Source: Amycolatopsis endophytica | GTDB taxonomy: Bacteria > Actinomycetota > Actinomycetes > Mycobacteriales > Pseudonocardiaceae | Direction: 5' to 3' | Length of the DNA stretch: 64,000 nucleotides | Assembly: GCF_013410405.1 (NCBI RefSeq) | Contig: NZ_JACCFK010000001.1 | Span: 2,914,001-2,978,000, forward strand | Shown here: one piece after another, positions 44,667 to 53,611 of the stretch | How the letters are laid out: each line of letters starts with the position of its first letter | How positions within the stretch are numbered: position 1 is the first letter of the stretch | Notes under the pieces: generated by a model | What the model was told of the DNA's origin: nothing | The model's input: the letters and a program-made list of their open reading frames with translations, nothing else | Database searches by the model: none | Program-made: the position numbers and the translations under genes

Positions 44667-45344
44667 ATGAAGGCACGTGTGTTGGTCGTCGACGACGACC
44701 CCGCTCTCGCGGAGATGCTCACCATCGTGCTGCGCGGCGAGGGGTTCGACACCGCGGTGGTGGCGGACGGCTCCCGGGCGCTGCCCGCCCTGCGGGAGCT
44801 CAAGCCCGATCTCGTGCTGCTCGACCTGATGCTGCCCGGCATGAACGGCATCGACGTCTGCAAGGCGATCCGTGCCGAATCGGGCGTGCCGATCGTCATG
44901 CTCACCGCCAAGAGCGACACGGTCGACATAGTGCTGGGCCTGGAATCCGGCGCCGACGACTACGTCGTCAAGCCGTTCAAGCCGAAGGAGCTGGTCGCGC
45001 GCGTGCGGGCGCGGCTGCGGCGCACCGAGGCCGAGCCTGCCGAGACGCTGACGATCGGCGACCTCGCCATCGACGTGCCCGGCCACGAGGTGACCCGCGA
45101 GGGCAAGGCCATCCCGCTCACCCCGCTGGAGTTCGACCTGCTGGTCGCCCTGGCCCGCAAGCCGCGCCAGGTCTTCACCCGCGAGGTCCTGCTGGAGCAG
45201 GTGTGGGGCTACCGGCACGCCGCCGACACCCGCCTGGTCAACGTGCACGTGCAGCGGTTGCGCTCGAAGGTCGAGAAGGACCCCGAGCACCCCGAGGTCG
45301 TCCTGACCGTCCGCGGCGTCGGGTACAAGGCCGGCCCGCCGTAA
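44667..45344 (+). CDS. mtrA: Response regulator MtrA
   Basis: A 225-residue OmpR-family regulator, very close in pattern to MtrA. The receiver has D9-D11, phosphoacceptor D53 in LLDLMLPGMNG, and VKPFKPKELVARVRA. The winged helix reads LTPLEFDLLVALARKPRQVFTRE and ends VRGVGYKAGPP. It controls cell division, cell-wall hydrolases and osmotic responses in actinobacteria. ATG is chosen; a GTG two codons upstream is possible. No ribosome-binding site is visible, so a leaderless transcript is plausible. mtrB follows after seven bases. Confidence 0.95.
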   Translation: MKARVLVVDDDPALAEMLTIVLRGEGFDTAVVADGSRALPALRELKPDLVLLDLMLPGMNGIDVCKAIRAESGVPIVMLTAKSDTVDIVLGLESGADDYVVKPFKPKELVARVRARLRRTEAEPAETLTIGDLAIDVPGHEVTREGKAIPLTPLEFDLLVALARKPRQVFTREVLLEQVWGYRHAADTRLVNVHVQRLRSKVEKDPEHPEVVLTVRGVGYKAGPP

Positions 45345-45351
45345 CACCCCG

Positions 45352-47046
45352 ATGAAGCGAAGAGTCCTGGCCTTCGTCCGCGCGGTGCTGCGGCTGGCCC
45401 CCCGCGCGGGCTCGTACGCCCGCGGCCGTGCCGTCGCGTTCGGCGTGCTGTGGCGGCGGTCCCTCCAGTTCAAGGTGACCGTCTCGACCCTCGCGTTGTC
45501 CTCGGCGGTGGGGCTCGTGCTGGGCATGGTGCTGCAGAACCAGATCACCCAGCGCCTCACCGAGACCAAGCGCCAGGCCGCCATCGCGCAGACCCTCCAG
45601 GTCGTGCGCACGGCGGAGAACGAGCTGGTCGGCATCAGCGACCAGGACCAGCTCGCCGACCGGCTGCAGAACGCGCTGAAAAAGATCACCAGCAGTTCAT
45701 CGGAGGACCAGGGCACGGCCGCGTCGGCGGCGGGCGCGTTCGAGCCGGTCCTGACCGCGGGCGGTGAGGACTCGGCCGAGTCGGCGGGGCCGATCACCAA
45801 GGTGCCCGACGGGCTGCAGCGGTTCGTGGAGAACAACCAGGTCGCCTGGCAGATCAACACCGACATCGACGAGGACGGCGTCCGCACGACGCACCTGATC
45901 ATCGGCGCCCCGGTCACCAGCACCGGCCGCCCGATCCAGCTGTACCTGCTGTTCCCGATGACCGCGGAGCAGAACACGGTCCAGACGGTGCAGAACACCC
46001 TGCTCGTCGGCGGGCTGGTGTTGCTGGTGCTGCTGGCGGGCATCGCGAACCTGGTCACCCGCCAGGTCGTGCGCCCGGTGCGGCAGGCCGCGGCCGCCGC
46101 GGCCCGGTTCGCCGGCGGTGAGCTGGACGAACGGCTGCCGGTGACCGGCGAGGACGACCTGTCCAAGCTCGCGGTGTCCTACAACGAGATGGCCGCGAGC
46201 ATCCAGCACCAGATCCGGCAGCTGGAGGAGTTCGGCACGCTGCAGCGCCGGTTCACCTCGGACGTTTCGCACGAGCTGCGCACCCCGCTGACCACCGTGC
46301 GCATGGCCGCGGACGTGCTGCACGCCTCCCGCGAGCAGTTCCCCGCGGGACTGGCCCGCTCCACCGAGCTGCTGGTCGACGAGCTGGACCGGTTCGAGGC
46401 GCTGCTCGGTGACCTGCTGGAGATCAGCAGGCTGGACGCCGGTGTCGAGGAGCTGGCCGCCGAGTTCATCGACGTGTCCTCGATCGCGCGGCGCGCGGTC
46501 GAGCAGGTCCGGGTCATCGCGGGCAACGCCGAGACCGAGATCGAGCTGGCGCTGCCGCCGGACGAGACGCTCGCCGAGATCGACGCGCGCCGGGTCGAAC
46601 GGATCCTGCGCAACCTGCTGGCCAACGCCGTCGACCACAGCGAGGGCAACCCGGTGCGGCTCACGCTGGCCGCCGACGAGCACGCCGTCGCGATCACGGT
46701 GCGGGACCACGGCGTCGGCCTGCGGGCCGGAGAAGCCGATCTGGTGTTCAACCGCTTCTGGCGTGCCGATCCCTCCCGCAACCGCCGCACCGGCGGCACC
46801 GGGCTGGGGCTGGCGATCAGCCACGAGGACGCCCGCCTGCACGGCGGGCAGCTGGAGGCGTGGGGCGCGCCGGGCCACGGCGCGTGCTTCCGGTTGACGT
46901 TGCCGCGCAGGCAGGACGAGCCGTTCGAGGAGAGCCCGCTGCCACTGGTGCCGGACGACGCCCCGGCGACCAACGGGCACCTGCAGGTCGGGCTGCCGAC
47001 CGAGTACACGATCACGATCGGTGAGATGCACAAGGAGGACGCGTGA
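45352..47046 (+). CDS. mtrB: Sensor histidine kinase MtrB
   Basis: A 564-residue kinase. A short cytosolic N-terminus leads to helix 1 (about 44-64), an extracytoplasmic domain of about 155 residues, helix 2 (about 220-240), HAMP (VRPVRQAAAAAARFAGGELDERLPV) and His307 in TSDVSHELRTPLTT. The ATPase domain has NLLANAVDHSEG, DHGVGL and GGTGLGLAI. The tail (ENA-poor, PLPLVPDDAPATNGH) is disordered, typical of MtrB. Phosphorylates MtrA and is linked to LpqB, the next gene, which overlaps by four bases. Confidence 0.95.
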   Translation: MKRRVLAFVRAVLRLAPRAGSYARGRAVAFGVLWRRSLQFKVTVSTLALSSAVGLVLGMVLQNQITQRLTETKRQAAIAQTLQVVRTAENELVGISDQDQLADRLQNALKKITSSSSEDQGTAASAAGAFEPVLTAGGEDSAESAGPITKVPDGLQRFVENNQVAWQINTDIDEDGVRTTHLIIGAPVTSTGRPIQLYLLFPMTAEQNTVQTVQNTLLVGGLVLLVLLAGIANLVTRQVVRPVRQAAAAAARFAGGELDERLPVTGEDDLSKLAVSYNEMAASIQHQIRQLEEFGTLQRRFTSDVSHELRTPLTTVRMAADVLHASREQFPAGLARSTELLVDELDRFEALLGDLLEISRLDAGVEELAAEFIDVSSIARRAVEQVRVIAGNAETEIELALPPDETLAEIDARRVERILRNLLANAVDHSEGNPVRLTLAADEHAVAITVRDHGVGLRAGEADLVFNRFWRADPSRNRRTGGTGLGLAISHEDARLHGGQLEAWGAPGHGACFRLTLPRRQDEPFEESPLPLVPDDAPATNGHLQVGLPTEYTITIGEMHKEDA

Positions 47047-48788
47047 AGCTCCCGGCTCGCCTGTTCGCCCTGGTCGCCTGCCTGGTGCTCGCGGCGGGGT
47101 GCGCGAACGTGCCCGAGGAGTCGCAGCCGGTCGCCGTCCCGCAGCAGGAGCTGGGGCAGCAGGTCAACCCGGACGTGCCGCAGCCGGCGAAGGACCTGGA
47201 CGCGCTGACCGTCGTCCGCGACTTCGTGCGCGCCAGTGCCCAGCCGATCAGCAACAACGCCGCCGCGCGCATGTACCTCGACGACGCGGCCGCCAAGGCG
47301 TGGACGCCGGGCAAGCTCATCACGATCATCGATGACGTGTTCGCGACCGTTCCGGCGACGGGCCAGGACACCACCGCGAACCCCAACGAGGTCAACGTCG
47401 TGCTGCGTGGCACCGGCCTCGGCACGCTGCGCGAGGACGGCGGGTTCATCTCGCTGCGCGCGCCGGTGGAGTTGAAGCTGCTGGTGCGCCGCCAGTCCGA
47501 CGGGCAGTGGCGCATCACGAACCCGCCGCCGAACCTGGTGATGCCCAACAGCGACTTCAACGCCAACTACGTCCGGGTGCAGGCGTTCTTCTTCGCCCAG
47601 GACTCGAACACGGTGGTGCCCGATCTTCGTTACGTGGCAGGCAAACCGCAGTCCGGGCTGGCCGGCCGGGTGGTCGGGCTGCTGCTGTCGGGGCCGTCGT
47701 CGAGCCTCGTCGGAGCGGTGCGCAACCTACTGCCCGAGGACGCGACCACCGAGGGCAACGTGACGACCGCGGCGGACGGAGCGCTGGTCGTCGCGCTGAC
47801 CGGGGTGGCGGACCAGACGGCGGACGTGCGCCGGCTGATCGCCGCGCAGATCGTGTTGTCCCTGCAGTCGGTGACGACCAACCGGGTGCGGTTGCTCTCC
47901 GACGGCGCCCCGCTGGTGGACGGGCACGAGGAGTGGGTGCCGAGCGACCTGCCGTCCTACACCGCGCTCGCGTCGCCGAGCGCGGACCAGCCGGGGCTGG
48001 TCACGGTGAACGGGCGGGTGCGGTCGCTGGGGGACGGTTCGCTGATCTCCGGTCCGGCAGGCCAGGGCAGCGGGTACCAGGTGGCGAGCGCCGCGCAGTC
48101 GATCGACGGCCGTCAGCTGGCGGTCGTGGAGTACGCCGACGAGCGTCAGCGGTTGCGGGTCGGGCAGTTCGGCAAGGACGCCCCCGCGGTCGATCTGGCC
48201 GGCGCGACGATGACCCGCCCGACCTGGCGACCCACGGCGACCGCGGACGGTTCCGGTGAGGTGTGGACCGTCGTGGACGGACAGACCGTGGTCCGCGCGC
48301 TGCGCATTTCGGACGGCAGCTGGGTGCCGCAGGTGGTGAACGCCGACGAGATCCTGCAGGTCGGGCCGATCAGCGTGCTGCGGTTGTCGCGGGACGGCGC
48401 GCGGGCCGCGGTCGTGGCGGGCGGTCAGCTGCTGGTGGCGTCGGTGGTGCGGGCGCAGGACTCGGTGACGCTGCGGGCGCCGCGGATCCTGCAGGGCGGC
48501 ACGCTGGGCGGCGTGATCGACGTGGACTGGCTGAGCCAGGACACCCTGGTCGCCGCCACGACCATGCCGTCGCAGCCAGTGGTCAAGATTTCGATCGACG
48601 GCCTGCGGCTGGACCCGTTCAACATCTCGAACCTGACGTTGCCGGTGCACGCGATCACCGCGGCGCCCGGCCGGTCGATCGTCGTGGCCGACGACGGGGG
48701 CCTGTGGACGGCCTCCGACATCGGCGAGGTGTGGCGGCCGCACCCGCACAGCTTCGGCGGCAATGCGTCGCCGTTCTACCCGGGCTGA
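47043..48788 (+). CDS. lpqB: Lipoprotein LpqB, MtrAB accessory
   Basis: A 581-residue lipoprotein. Lipobox LAAGC (Cys20). A GerMN-like domain (about 55-270) includes VRDFVRASAQPISNNAAARMYL and LVGAVRNLLPEDATTEG. Then comes a beta-propeller-like part to the end. LpqB binds the extracytoplasmic part of MtrB and modulates it in mycobacteria. GTG overlaps the mtrB stop. It ends 25 bases before the end of the convergent amidohydrolase gene, the right edge of an inserted cassette. Confidence 0.94.
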   Translation: MKLPARLFALVACLVLAAGCANVPEESQPVAVPQQELGQQVNPDVPQPAKDLDALTVVRDFVRASAQPISNNAAARMYLDDAAAKAWTPGKLITIIDDVFATVPATGQDTTANPNEVNVVLRGTGLGTLREDGGFISLRAPVELKLLVRRQSDGQWRITNPPPNLVMPNSDFNANYVRVQAFFFAQDSNTVVPDLRYVAGKPQSGLAGRVVGLLLSGPSSSLVGAVRNLLPEDATTEGNVTTAADGALVVALTGVADQTADVRRLIAAQIVLSLQSVTTNRVRLLSDGAPLVDGHEEWVPSDLPSYTALASPSADQPGLVTVNGRVRSLGDGSLISGPAGQGSGYQVASAAQSIDGRQLAVVEYADERQRLRVGQFGKDAPAVDLAGATMTRPTWRPTATADGSGEVWTVVDGQTVVRALRISDGSWVPQVVNADEILQVGPISVLRLSRDGARAAVVAGGQLLVASVVRAQDSVTLRAPRILQGGTLGGVIDVDWLSQDTLVAATTMPSQPVVKISIDGLRLDPFNISNLTLPVHAITAAPGRSIVVADDGGLWTASDIGEVWRPHPHSFGGNASPFYPG

Positions 48789-48813
48789 GGACGCCCGGGC
48801 AGAACGACGGGTT

Positions 48814-50022
48814 TCAGCCGGAGACGATCGTCCCGGCCTGGATGATGTGGCGGAAGTTCTCCGGCTCGGCCAGGACGCCCACATCGGCCAGCGGGTCGCC
48901 GTCGACGACGAGCAGGTCGGCGTGCGAACCCGGCCGCAGCGTGCCGATTTCGCCGGACAGGTTCACCAGCTCCGCCGCCACCGAGGTCGCCGAGCGGATG
49001 ATCTCCAGCGGCGACTGCACCTCGGCCCGCAGGCGGAACTCGTGGTTCTGGTGCCGGTGCATCCCGCCGAGCAGGTCCGTTCCGTACACGATCCGCACCC
49101 CGCCGCGCACTGCCCGCTCCAGGGCGGCCAGTCCCGCGCCGAGCACGTCGTCGACCTTGCGCCAGCTCGATTCGGGCAGGCCGAACTCGCGGCCCTCGTT
49201 CTTGAGCGCCCAGTACGTCACGAGCGTCGGCACCAGGAACGCGTCGTGCTCGCGGAACAGTTCGACGCTGCGGTCGTCGATGAGGTTGCCGTGCTCGATC
49301 GACCGGATTCCCAGCGACAGCGCGCGGTTCACGGCCCGCGCGGTGTAGGCGTGCGCGGCGACGTACCGGTTGGCCGCCTCCGCCTCCTCCACGATCGCCC
49401 GCAGTTCGTCGGCCGAGTACTGCGTGGAGTCGATGCGGTCGGTCGGCGAGGCGACGCCGCCGGAGGCCATCACCTTGATGTGGTGCGCGCCCTTGCGCAG
49501 CTCGTCCCGCGCCGCCTCGCGCACCGCGTCCACGCCGTCGGCCACGCGACCGAGACCGGCGCAGCAGGGATGGTCGTCGTGCACGCGGGTCCCGCGGTTG
49601 CGGTTGTCGCCGTGCCCGCCGGTCTGGCTCAGCGCGCGCCCGCAGAACAGCAGCCGCGGACCGCGGAACAGCCCCTCGGCCTGCGCGTCGGCCAGACCGT
49701 AGTCGGCGCCGGACGCGTCGCGCACCGTGGTGAACCCGCGGTGCAGCATGTCGCCCATGATCCGCGCGCTGTGCAGGGCCGCGTACGTCGGTGACGTGGA
49801 CGGCAGCGAGCCCAGGTCCGCGGTCGACGCCGTGACGTGCACGTGCGCGTCGACCAGCCCGGGCATCACGACCGCGCCCCGCACGTCCTCCACCCGCGCG
49901 TCCCCGGCGCTCAGTCCGGGCCCGGTTTCGACGATCCGGCCGTCGGCGCACCGCAGGTCGCCTTCGGTGTAGTCACCGGTCTCCGGATCGAGCAGCACAG
50001 CGTTGCGCAGCACCAGGTTCAT
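48814..50022 (-). CDS. Metal-dependent amidohydrolase (dipeptidase/imidazolonepropionase-like)
   Basis: A 402-residue amidohydrolase. The metal motif is HVH in DAHVHV (about 62-66), with a likely carbamylated Lys in HHIKVMASGG (about 178), His in AAHAYT, His in IEHGNL and Asp in VYGTDLLGG (about 308). This set fits the Xaa-Pro/Xaa-Arg dipeptidase and related cyclic-imide hydrolases. Expected substrate: an N-acyl amino acid, dipeptide or lactam. Its ATG overlaps the GAF gene stop. The last of three genes running leftward from the MFS transporter. Reads as the enzyme of a small catabolic cassette. Confidence 0.85.
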   Translation of the reverse strand: MNLVLRNAVLLDPETGDYTEGDLRCADGRIVETGPGLSAGDARVEDVRGAVVMPGLVDAHVHVTASTADLGSLPSTSPTYAALHSARIMGDMLHRGFTTVRDASGADYGLADAQAEGLFRGPRLLFCGRALSQTGGHGDNRNRGTRVHDDHPCCAGLGRVADGVDAVREAARDELRKGAHHIKVMASGGVASPTDRIDSTQYSADELRAIVEEAEAANRYVAAHAYTARAVNRALSLGIRSIEHGNLIDDRSVELFREHDAFLVPTLVTYWALKNEGREFGLPESSWRKVDDVLGAGLAALERAVRGGVRIVYGTDLLGGMHRHQNHEFRLRAEVQSPLEIIRSATSVAAELVNLSGEIGTLRPGSHADLLVVDGDPLADVGVLAEPENFRHIIQAGTIVSG

Positions 50023-50447
50023 CGCGTGACCTCCCGCAGCGCGGGGACGGCCAGCGGAGCCAGCTCGACCGCGGCGGCCATCGAGGTCTCGTCGTAGCTG
50101 CCTTCCGCGTCGAGGATGTTCAGCGCTCCCAGCGTCTTCCCGCCGTCGACCACCGGCACGTTGATCACCGCGCCGCAGCCGAGCGAGTCGATCAGGTCCG
50201 CGTCGGCGAACACCTCGCGCACCCCGGCGCGGTCCGCGCCCAGGTAGGGCTGCTGCTTCCCGATGCACTGCTCCAGCCATCCCGCGGCGATTTCGACGGT
50301 CTTCTCACCGCCCACCGGGTACTGCTCCGGATGGCTGCTGTACACCCGGCGCATCGCGCGACGCTCCGGGATCCAGGCGAGCACCGTGAACAGCCGCACG
50401 CCGATCGTCTCGGTCACGCGCCGTTCCACTGTGGACAGGTCGGTCAC
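50019..50447 (-). CDS. Stand-alone GAF-domain protein
   Basis: A 142-residue protein that is one GAF domain: FTVLAWIPERRAMRRVYSSHPEQYPVGGEK at the N-terminus, then INVPVVDGGKTLGALNILDAEGSYDE. GAF domains bind small ligands such as purines, aromatic acids or heme. GTG overlaps the MFS stop by four bases. Coupled to the amidohydrolase, it may bind the pathway substrate, or be the enzyme's partner, since it has no output domain. The arrangement MFS-GAF-amidohydrolase is uncommon and worth a search. Confidence 0.8.
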   Translation of the reverse strand: MTDLSTVERRVTETIGVRLFTVLAWIPERRAMRRVYSSHPEQYPVGGEKTVEIAAGWLEQCIGKQQPYLGADRAGVREVFADADLIDSLGCGAVINVPVVDGGKTLGALNILDAEGSYDETSMAAAVELAPLAVPALREVTR

Positions 50448-51835
50448 TTCGTCATCTCCTTCGTGGCGGCGACGGGCGCGCCGTCCTCGGTCAGCTCTTC
50501 CAGCGACCGGCCCGCGGTGGACAGGCCGAACACCATCACGCACAACACGCCCGCCGCGAGCACCGCCGTGGTCAGGCCGAACACGCCGGCGAAGCCGAGG
50601 CTCGCCGCGGAGACGCCGATGATCGTCGGCGCGAGGATGCTGCCGACCCGGCCGAACGCGCTGGACAACCCGGTTCCGGTGGCACGGATCCAGGTCGGGA
50701 ACACCTCCGGCGTGTAGGAGTAGACGCCGGCGTACGTGCCGTTGAGGAAGAACGAGAGCACCGCGCCCGCGAGCGTGATCGACCACGGCGCGCTCATCTG
50801 GCTCAGCCAGAACGCGCTGACCGCGGAACCGGCGAGGTACAGCGCGATGGTGTGCTTGCGGTCCAGGCGTTCGGACAGCCACGCCGCGGAGAAGTACCCC
50901 GGGACCTGGGCGAGGTAGATGATGATCGAGAACTCGAAGCTCTTGGTCACCGTGATGCCGCGCTCGACCAGCAGGGTCGGGATCCAGGAGAAGAAGCCGT
51001 AGTAGGAGAACGTGATCACGAACCAGACGGCCCAGATCACCGCGGTGCGGCGCGCCATCTTCGGGCTCCACAGGAACTTCAGCGCGGTGAACAGCCCGAC
51101 CTTGGGTGTCTTGGTCAGCGGTTCGGTGACGGTCTCCGGAACCGGGGGCAGTGGTTTGCCGGTCGCCTTCTCGACGTCCCGTTCGATCTTGGCGACCACG
51201 CGTTCGGCCTCGTCCGTGCGGCCCTGGGTGAGCAGGAACCGGGGCGACTCCGGCAGTGAACGCCGCCACCACAGCAGGAGCACGATCGGCAGCGCGGTGA
51301 CCACCTGGGCGACCCGCCAGCCCTCGGGGACCGCGGACACCACGAACCGGCCGATCAACGCGGCCGCGACGAAACCGAACGAGAAGAACCCGGCGAGCGC
51401 GCCGACGAACCAGCCACGCCGCTTCGCGGGCACGAACTCGGACAGGAACGGCGCGATGATCGCGCTTTCCGCGCCCGCTCCGGCACCGGCGAGGATCCGC
51501 GCGACCAGGAAGACCTCGTAGTTCGGGGAGAAGGCGCCGACGACGGAGAACACCGCGTAGAAGGCGAGCGCGTACATCATCACCTTCTTGCGGCCGATGC
51601 GGTCGCCGAGCAGGCCCGCCGCGATCGCGCCGAAGAGGAACCCGAACGGCGTCGCGGACCCGATGAGGCCGAGCTGCCCGTTGCTGAGCCCCCAGACCTC
51701 CTTCGCGCTGGGCAGCAGGAACGCGACGACCGCGGAGTCCATGCCGTCGAAGGTGTAGCCGAGCCCGCCGATCAGCAGCAGGAGGTAGTGGGGGCGGCTC
51801 AGGGGGAGCCGGTCGAGCCGTGCCAGCAGGGTCAT
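50444..51835 (-). CDS. MFS transporter (aromatic acid/sugar-porter type)
   Basis: A 463-residue transporter with 12 helices. The loop 2-3 motif is LLGDRIGRKKVM (about 77-88), GRILAGAGAGAE-like VARILAGAGAGAE follows, and LPESPRFLLTQGR (about 208-220) is the metabolite/H+ symporter signature. A large cytosolic loop lies between helices 6 and 7. The substrate is probably an organic acid or related metabolite for the downstream amidohydrolase. ATG start. The divergent regulator gene begins 130 bases away, with repeats between. Confidence 0.85.
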   Translation of the reverse strand: MTLLARLDRLPLSRPHYLLLLIGGLGYTFDGMDSAVVAFLLPSAKEVWGLSNGQLGLIGSATPFGFLFGAIAAGLLGDRIGRKKVMMYALAFYAVFSVVGAFSPNYEVFLVARILAGAGAGAESAIIAPFLSEFVPAKRRGWFVGALAGFFSFGFVAAALIGRFVVSAVPEGWRVAQVVTALPIVLLLWWRRSLPESPRFLLTQGRTDEAERVVAKIERDVEKATGKPLPPVPETVTEPLTKTPKVGLFTALKFLWSPKMARRTAVIWAVWFVITFSYYGFFSWIPTLLVERGITVTKSFEFSIIIYLAQVPGYFSAAWLSERLDRKHTIALYLAGSAVSAFWLSQMSAPWSITLAGAVLSFFLNGTYAGVYSYTPEVFPTWIRATGTGLSSAFGRVGSILAPTIIGVSAASLGFAGVFGLTTAVLAAGVLCVMVFGLSTAGRSLEELTEDGAPVAATKEMTK

Positions 51836-51879
51836 GACACGCCTTCCGTTTCGGTGACGGGGTCGGGTCAACGTAGCCT

Positions 51880-51911
51880 GCAAAACGAATAAACTGCAAT
51901 ACGCTTTGCAT
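51880..51911. promoter_or_regulatory. Candidate RpiR operator: TGCAAA/TTTGCA inverted repeat
   Basis: TGCAAA (51880-51885) and TTTGCA (51906-51911) flank a 20-base AT-richer spacer between the MFS operon and the divergent RpiR gene. Inner bases partly pair (ACG / CGC). A likely operator for the RpiR-family protein, controlling both directions. Confidence 0.45.
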
Positions 51912-51965
51912 GGCTGTAACAAGGCGGGCGTGGGATACGGTGAGCGCCGTCAGGAGGGGCGATCG

Positions 51966-52850
51966 GTGGCGGACGAGGGCTTCGAGGAGTGGCTGCGCGA
52001 GCGGACACCGGCGCGCGGGTTGCGGCCGAAGTCCGCCTCGGTGCTCGAGGTGCTGGTCTCGCACCCACGGCAAGCGTCCTTCGGATCCACCGGTGACCTG
52101 GCGAAGCTGGCCGGGGTGAACGTGGCGACGGTGACCCGGACGGCGCAGGCGCTCGGCTTCGCCGGATGGCCCGCGCTGCAACAGGAGTTGCGGGCGCGCT
52201 ACCTGTCCTCGCTGAGCGCGCCGCAGGTGGCCGAGGAGCACCACAGCGCCGGTTCGCCCGCGTCGGCGTCACTGCGGCGGGACCTGGACAGCCTGGCGCT
52301 GGTCAACCGCCGGTTCGACGACGAGGACCTGCGGGCGGTCGCCGAAGCGGTCGCCGCGGCCGGCCGCACGGTCGTCATCGCCGACGGGAGCTACGCGGCC
52401 GTGGGAATCGCCTTCGCGCACAACGCCCGGCTCGCCGGTTACGACGTGCACGCGGTGACCGCGGGCGACGCCGAACTGGCGAACGTGACGGCGAAGATCA
52501 CCTCGGACGACGTGCTGGTGGCGATCAGCTTCTGGCGCCTCTACGAAAGCACCGTCCGAGCCGCGAACGAGGCGCACGACCGGGGCGCCCGGGTGTTCGC
52601 CATCAGCGACGCCGCGAGCCCCGCGCTGACCGCGGCCGCCGAGCGGGTGCTGATGGTGCCGGCCGAAGGGGTCACGTTCTTCCCGTCGATGACCGCGGGA
52701 ATGGCGCTGGTGCAGGCGATCGTGGCCCAGCTGGCGGCGGTCGACCCCGCGCGCACGGGCAGGTCGATCGAGGCCGCGGAGGCGATGTGGTCCCGCTTCG
52801 AGTTGCTGCACCGGCGGCCGACGGGCGCGCGGCGGGCGGAGGATCGCTGA
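51966..52850 (+). CDS. MurR/RpiR-family regulator
   Basis: A 294-residue regulator. The N-terminal HTH_6 domain (about 1-80) contains FGSTGDLAKLAGVNVATVTRTAQALGF. The SIS domain (about 125-260) has TVVIADGSYAAVGIAFAHNARL and DVLVAISFWRLYESTVRAA. Such proteins sense a phosphosugar or a small catabolite. It is divergent from the MFS-GAF-amidohydrolase operon and is most likely its local repressor. GTG start with AGGAGG about eight bases ahead. It is followed by comF after about 100 bases with no terminator seen. Confidence 0.9.
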   Translation: MADEGFEEWLRERTPARGLRPKSASVLEVLVSHPRQASFGSTGDLAKLAGVNVATVTRTAQALGFAGWPALQQELRARYLSSLSAPQVAEEHHSAGSPASASLRRDLDSLALVNRRFDDEDLRAVAEAVAAAGRTVVIADGSYAAVGIAFAHNARLAGYDVHAVTAGDAELANVTAKITSDDVLVAISFWRLYESTVRAANEAHDRGARVFAISDAASPALTAAAERVLMVPAEGVTFFPSMTAGMALVQAIVAQLAAVDPARTGRSIEAAEAMWSRFELLHRRPTGARRAEDR

Positions 52851-52948
52851 GTTCGGGTTCGGCGGGCGGTTACTCCATTTGATCTACATTCCGGCCCGGG
52901 GACCGGGAGGGACCCGAAACTGTCGGCGCCGGTGCGCACACTCTCCGC

Positions 52949-53611
52949 ATGAACCTCGGAAGTCTCGCCCTCGACCTGTTGCTCCCCGCCCTCTGCGCCG
53001 GTTGCGGCGCTCCCGGTGCCGCCTGCTGCCCGGCCTGCCGTGGCGACCTCAGCCGCCCGCAGCCGGCGCCTCGCAGCACCGTCGCTGTTCCCGTGCACGC
53101 CCTCGCCCCCTACAGCGGGATCCCGCGCAGCCTCGTGCTGGCCTACAAGGAACGGGGCCGCCGTGACCTCGCCGATCCACTGGGCCGCGCGCTGGCCGAA
53201 GCGCTGCCCGGCCTGCCCGGGGCGCGAGCCGCGCCGGAGGGAACGTGGTGGCTCGTCCCCGCGCCGTCCCGCCGCCCGGCATCCCGCCGCCGCGGCGGCG
53301 CACACCTGCTGCGACTGGCCCGCCGGTGCGCCCACCACCTCGCACGTGCCGGTCACGGCGCCGCCGTCGCCCCGGTGCTGCGGCTGTCCTCGGGCGCCCG
53401 CGACGCGGTGGGCCTCGACCGCGACCAGCGAGCCGCCAATCTGGCCGGTCACGTCCGGCTCGACGAACGGGGCCGCCCACCGCCCGGAGCCCCCGTCGTC
53501 CTCCTCGACGACGTCATCACCACCGGCGCCACGATCGCCACGTGCGCCCGCATGCTCGCCGCCGCGGGCTGGGAGGTGGGCGTGGCGCTGGTCCTCACGT
53601 CGGCGGGCTGA
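52949..53611 (+). CDS. comF: ComF-family phosphoribosyltransferase-like protein
   Basis: A 220-residue protein. A zinc-finger-like N-terminus (CAGCGAPGAACCPAC, about residues 15-29) is followed by a phosphoribosyltransferase domain with VVLLDDVITTGATIAT (about 183-198), the PRPP-binding loop. In competent bacteria ComF supports DNA uptake; here the role is not known. Position between lpqB and hpf matches Rv3242c of M. tuberculosis. ATG start; the intervening accessory cassette separates it from lpqB. Confidence 0.9.
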   Translation: MNLGSLALDLLLPALCAGCGAPGAACCPACRGDLSRPQPAPRSTVAVPVHALAPYSGIPRSLVLAYKERGRRDLADPLGRALAEALPGLPGARAAPEGTWWLVPAPSRRPASRRRGGAHLLRLARRCAHHLARAGHGAAVAPVLRLSSGARDAVGLDRDQRAANLAGHVRLDERGRPPPGAPVVLLDDVITTGATIATCARMLAAAGWEVGVALVLTSAG

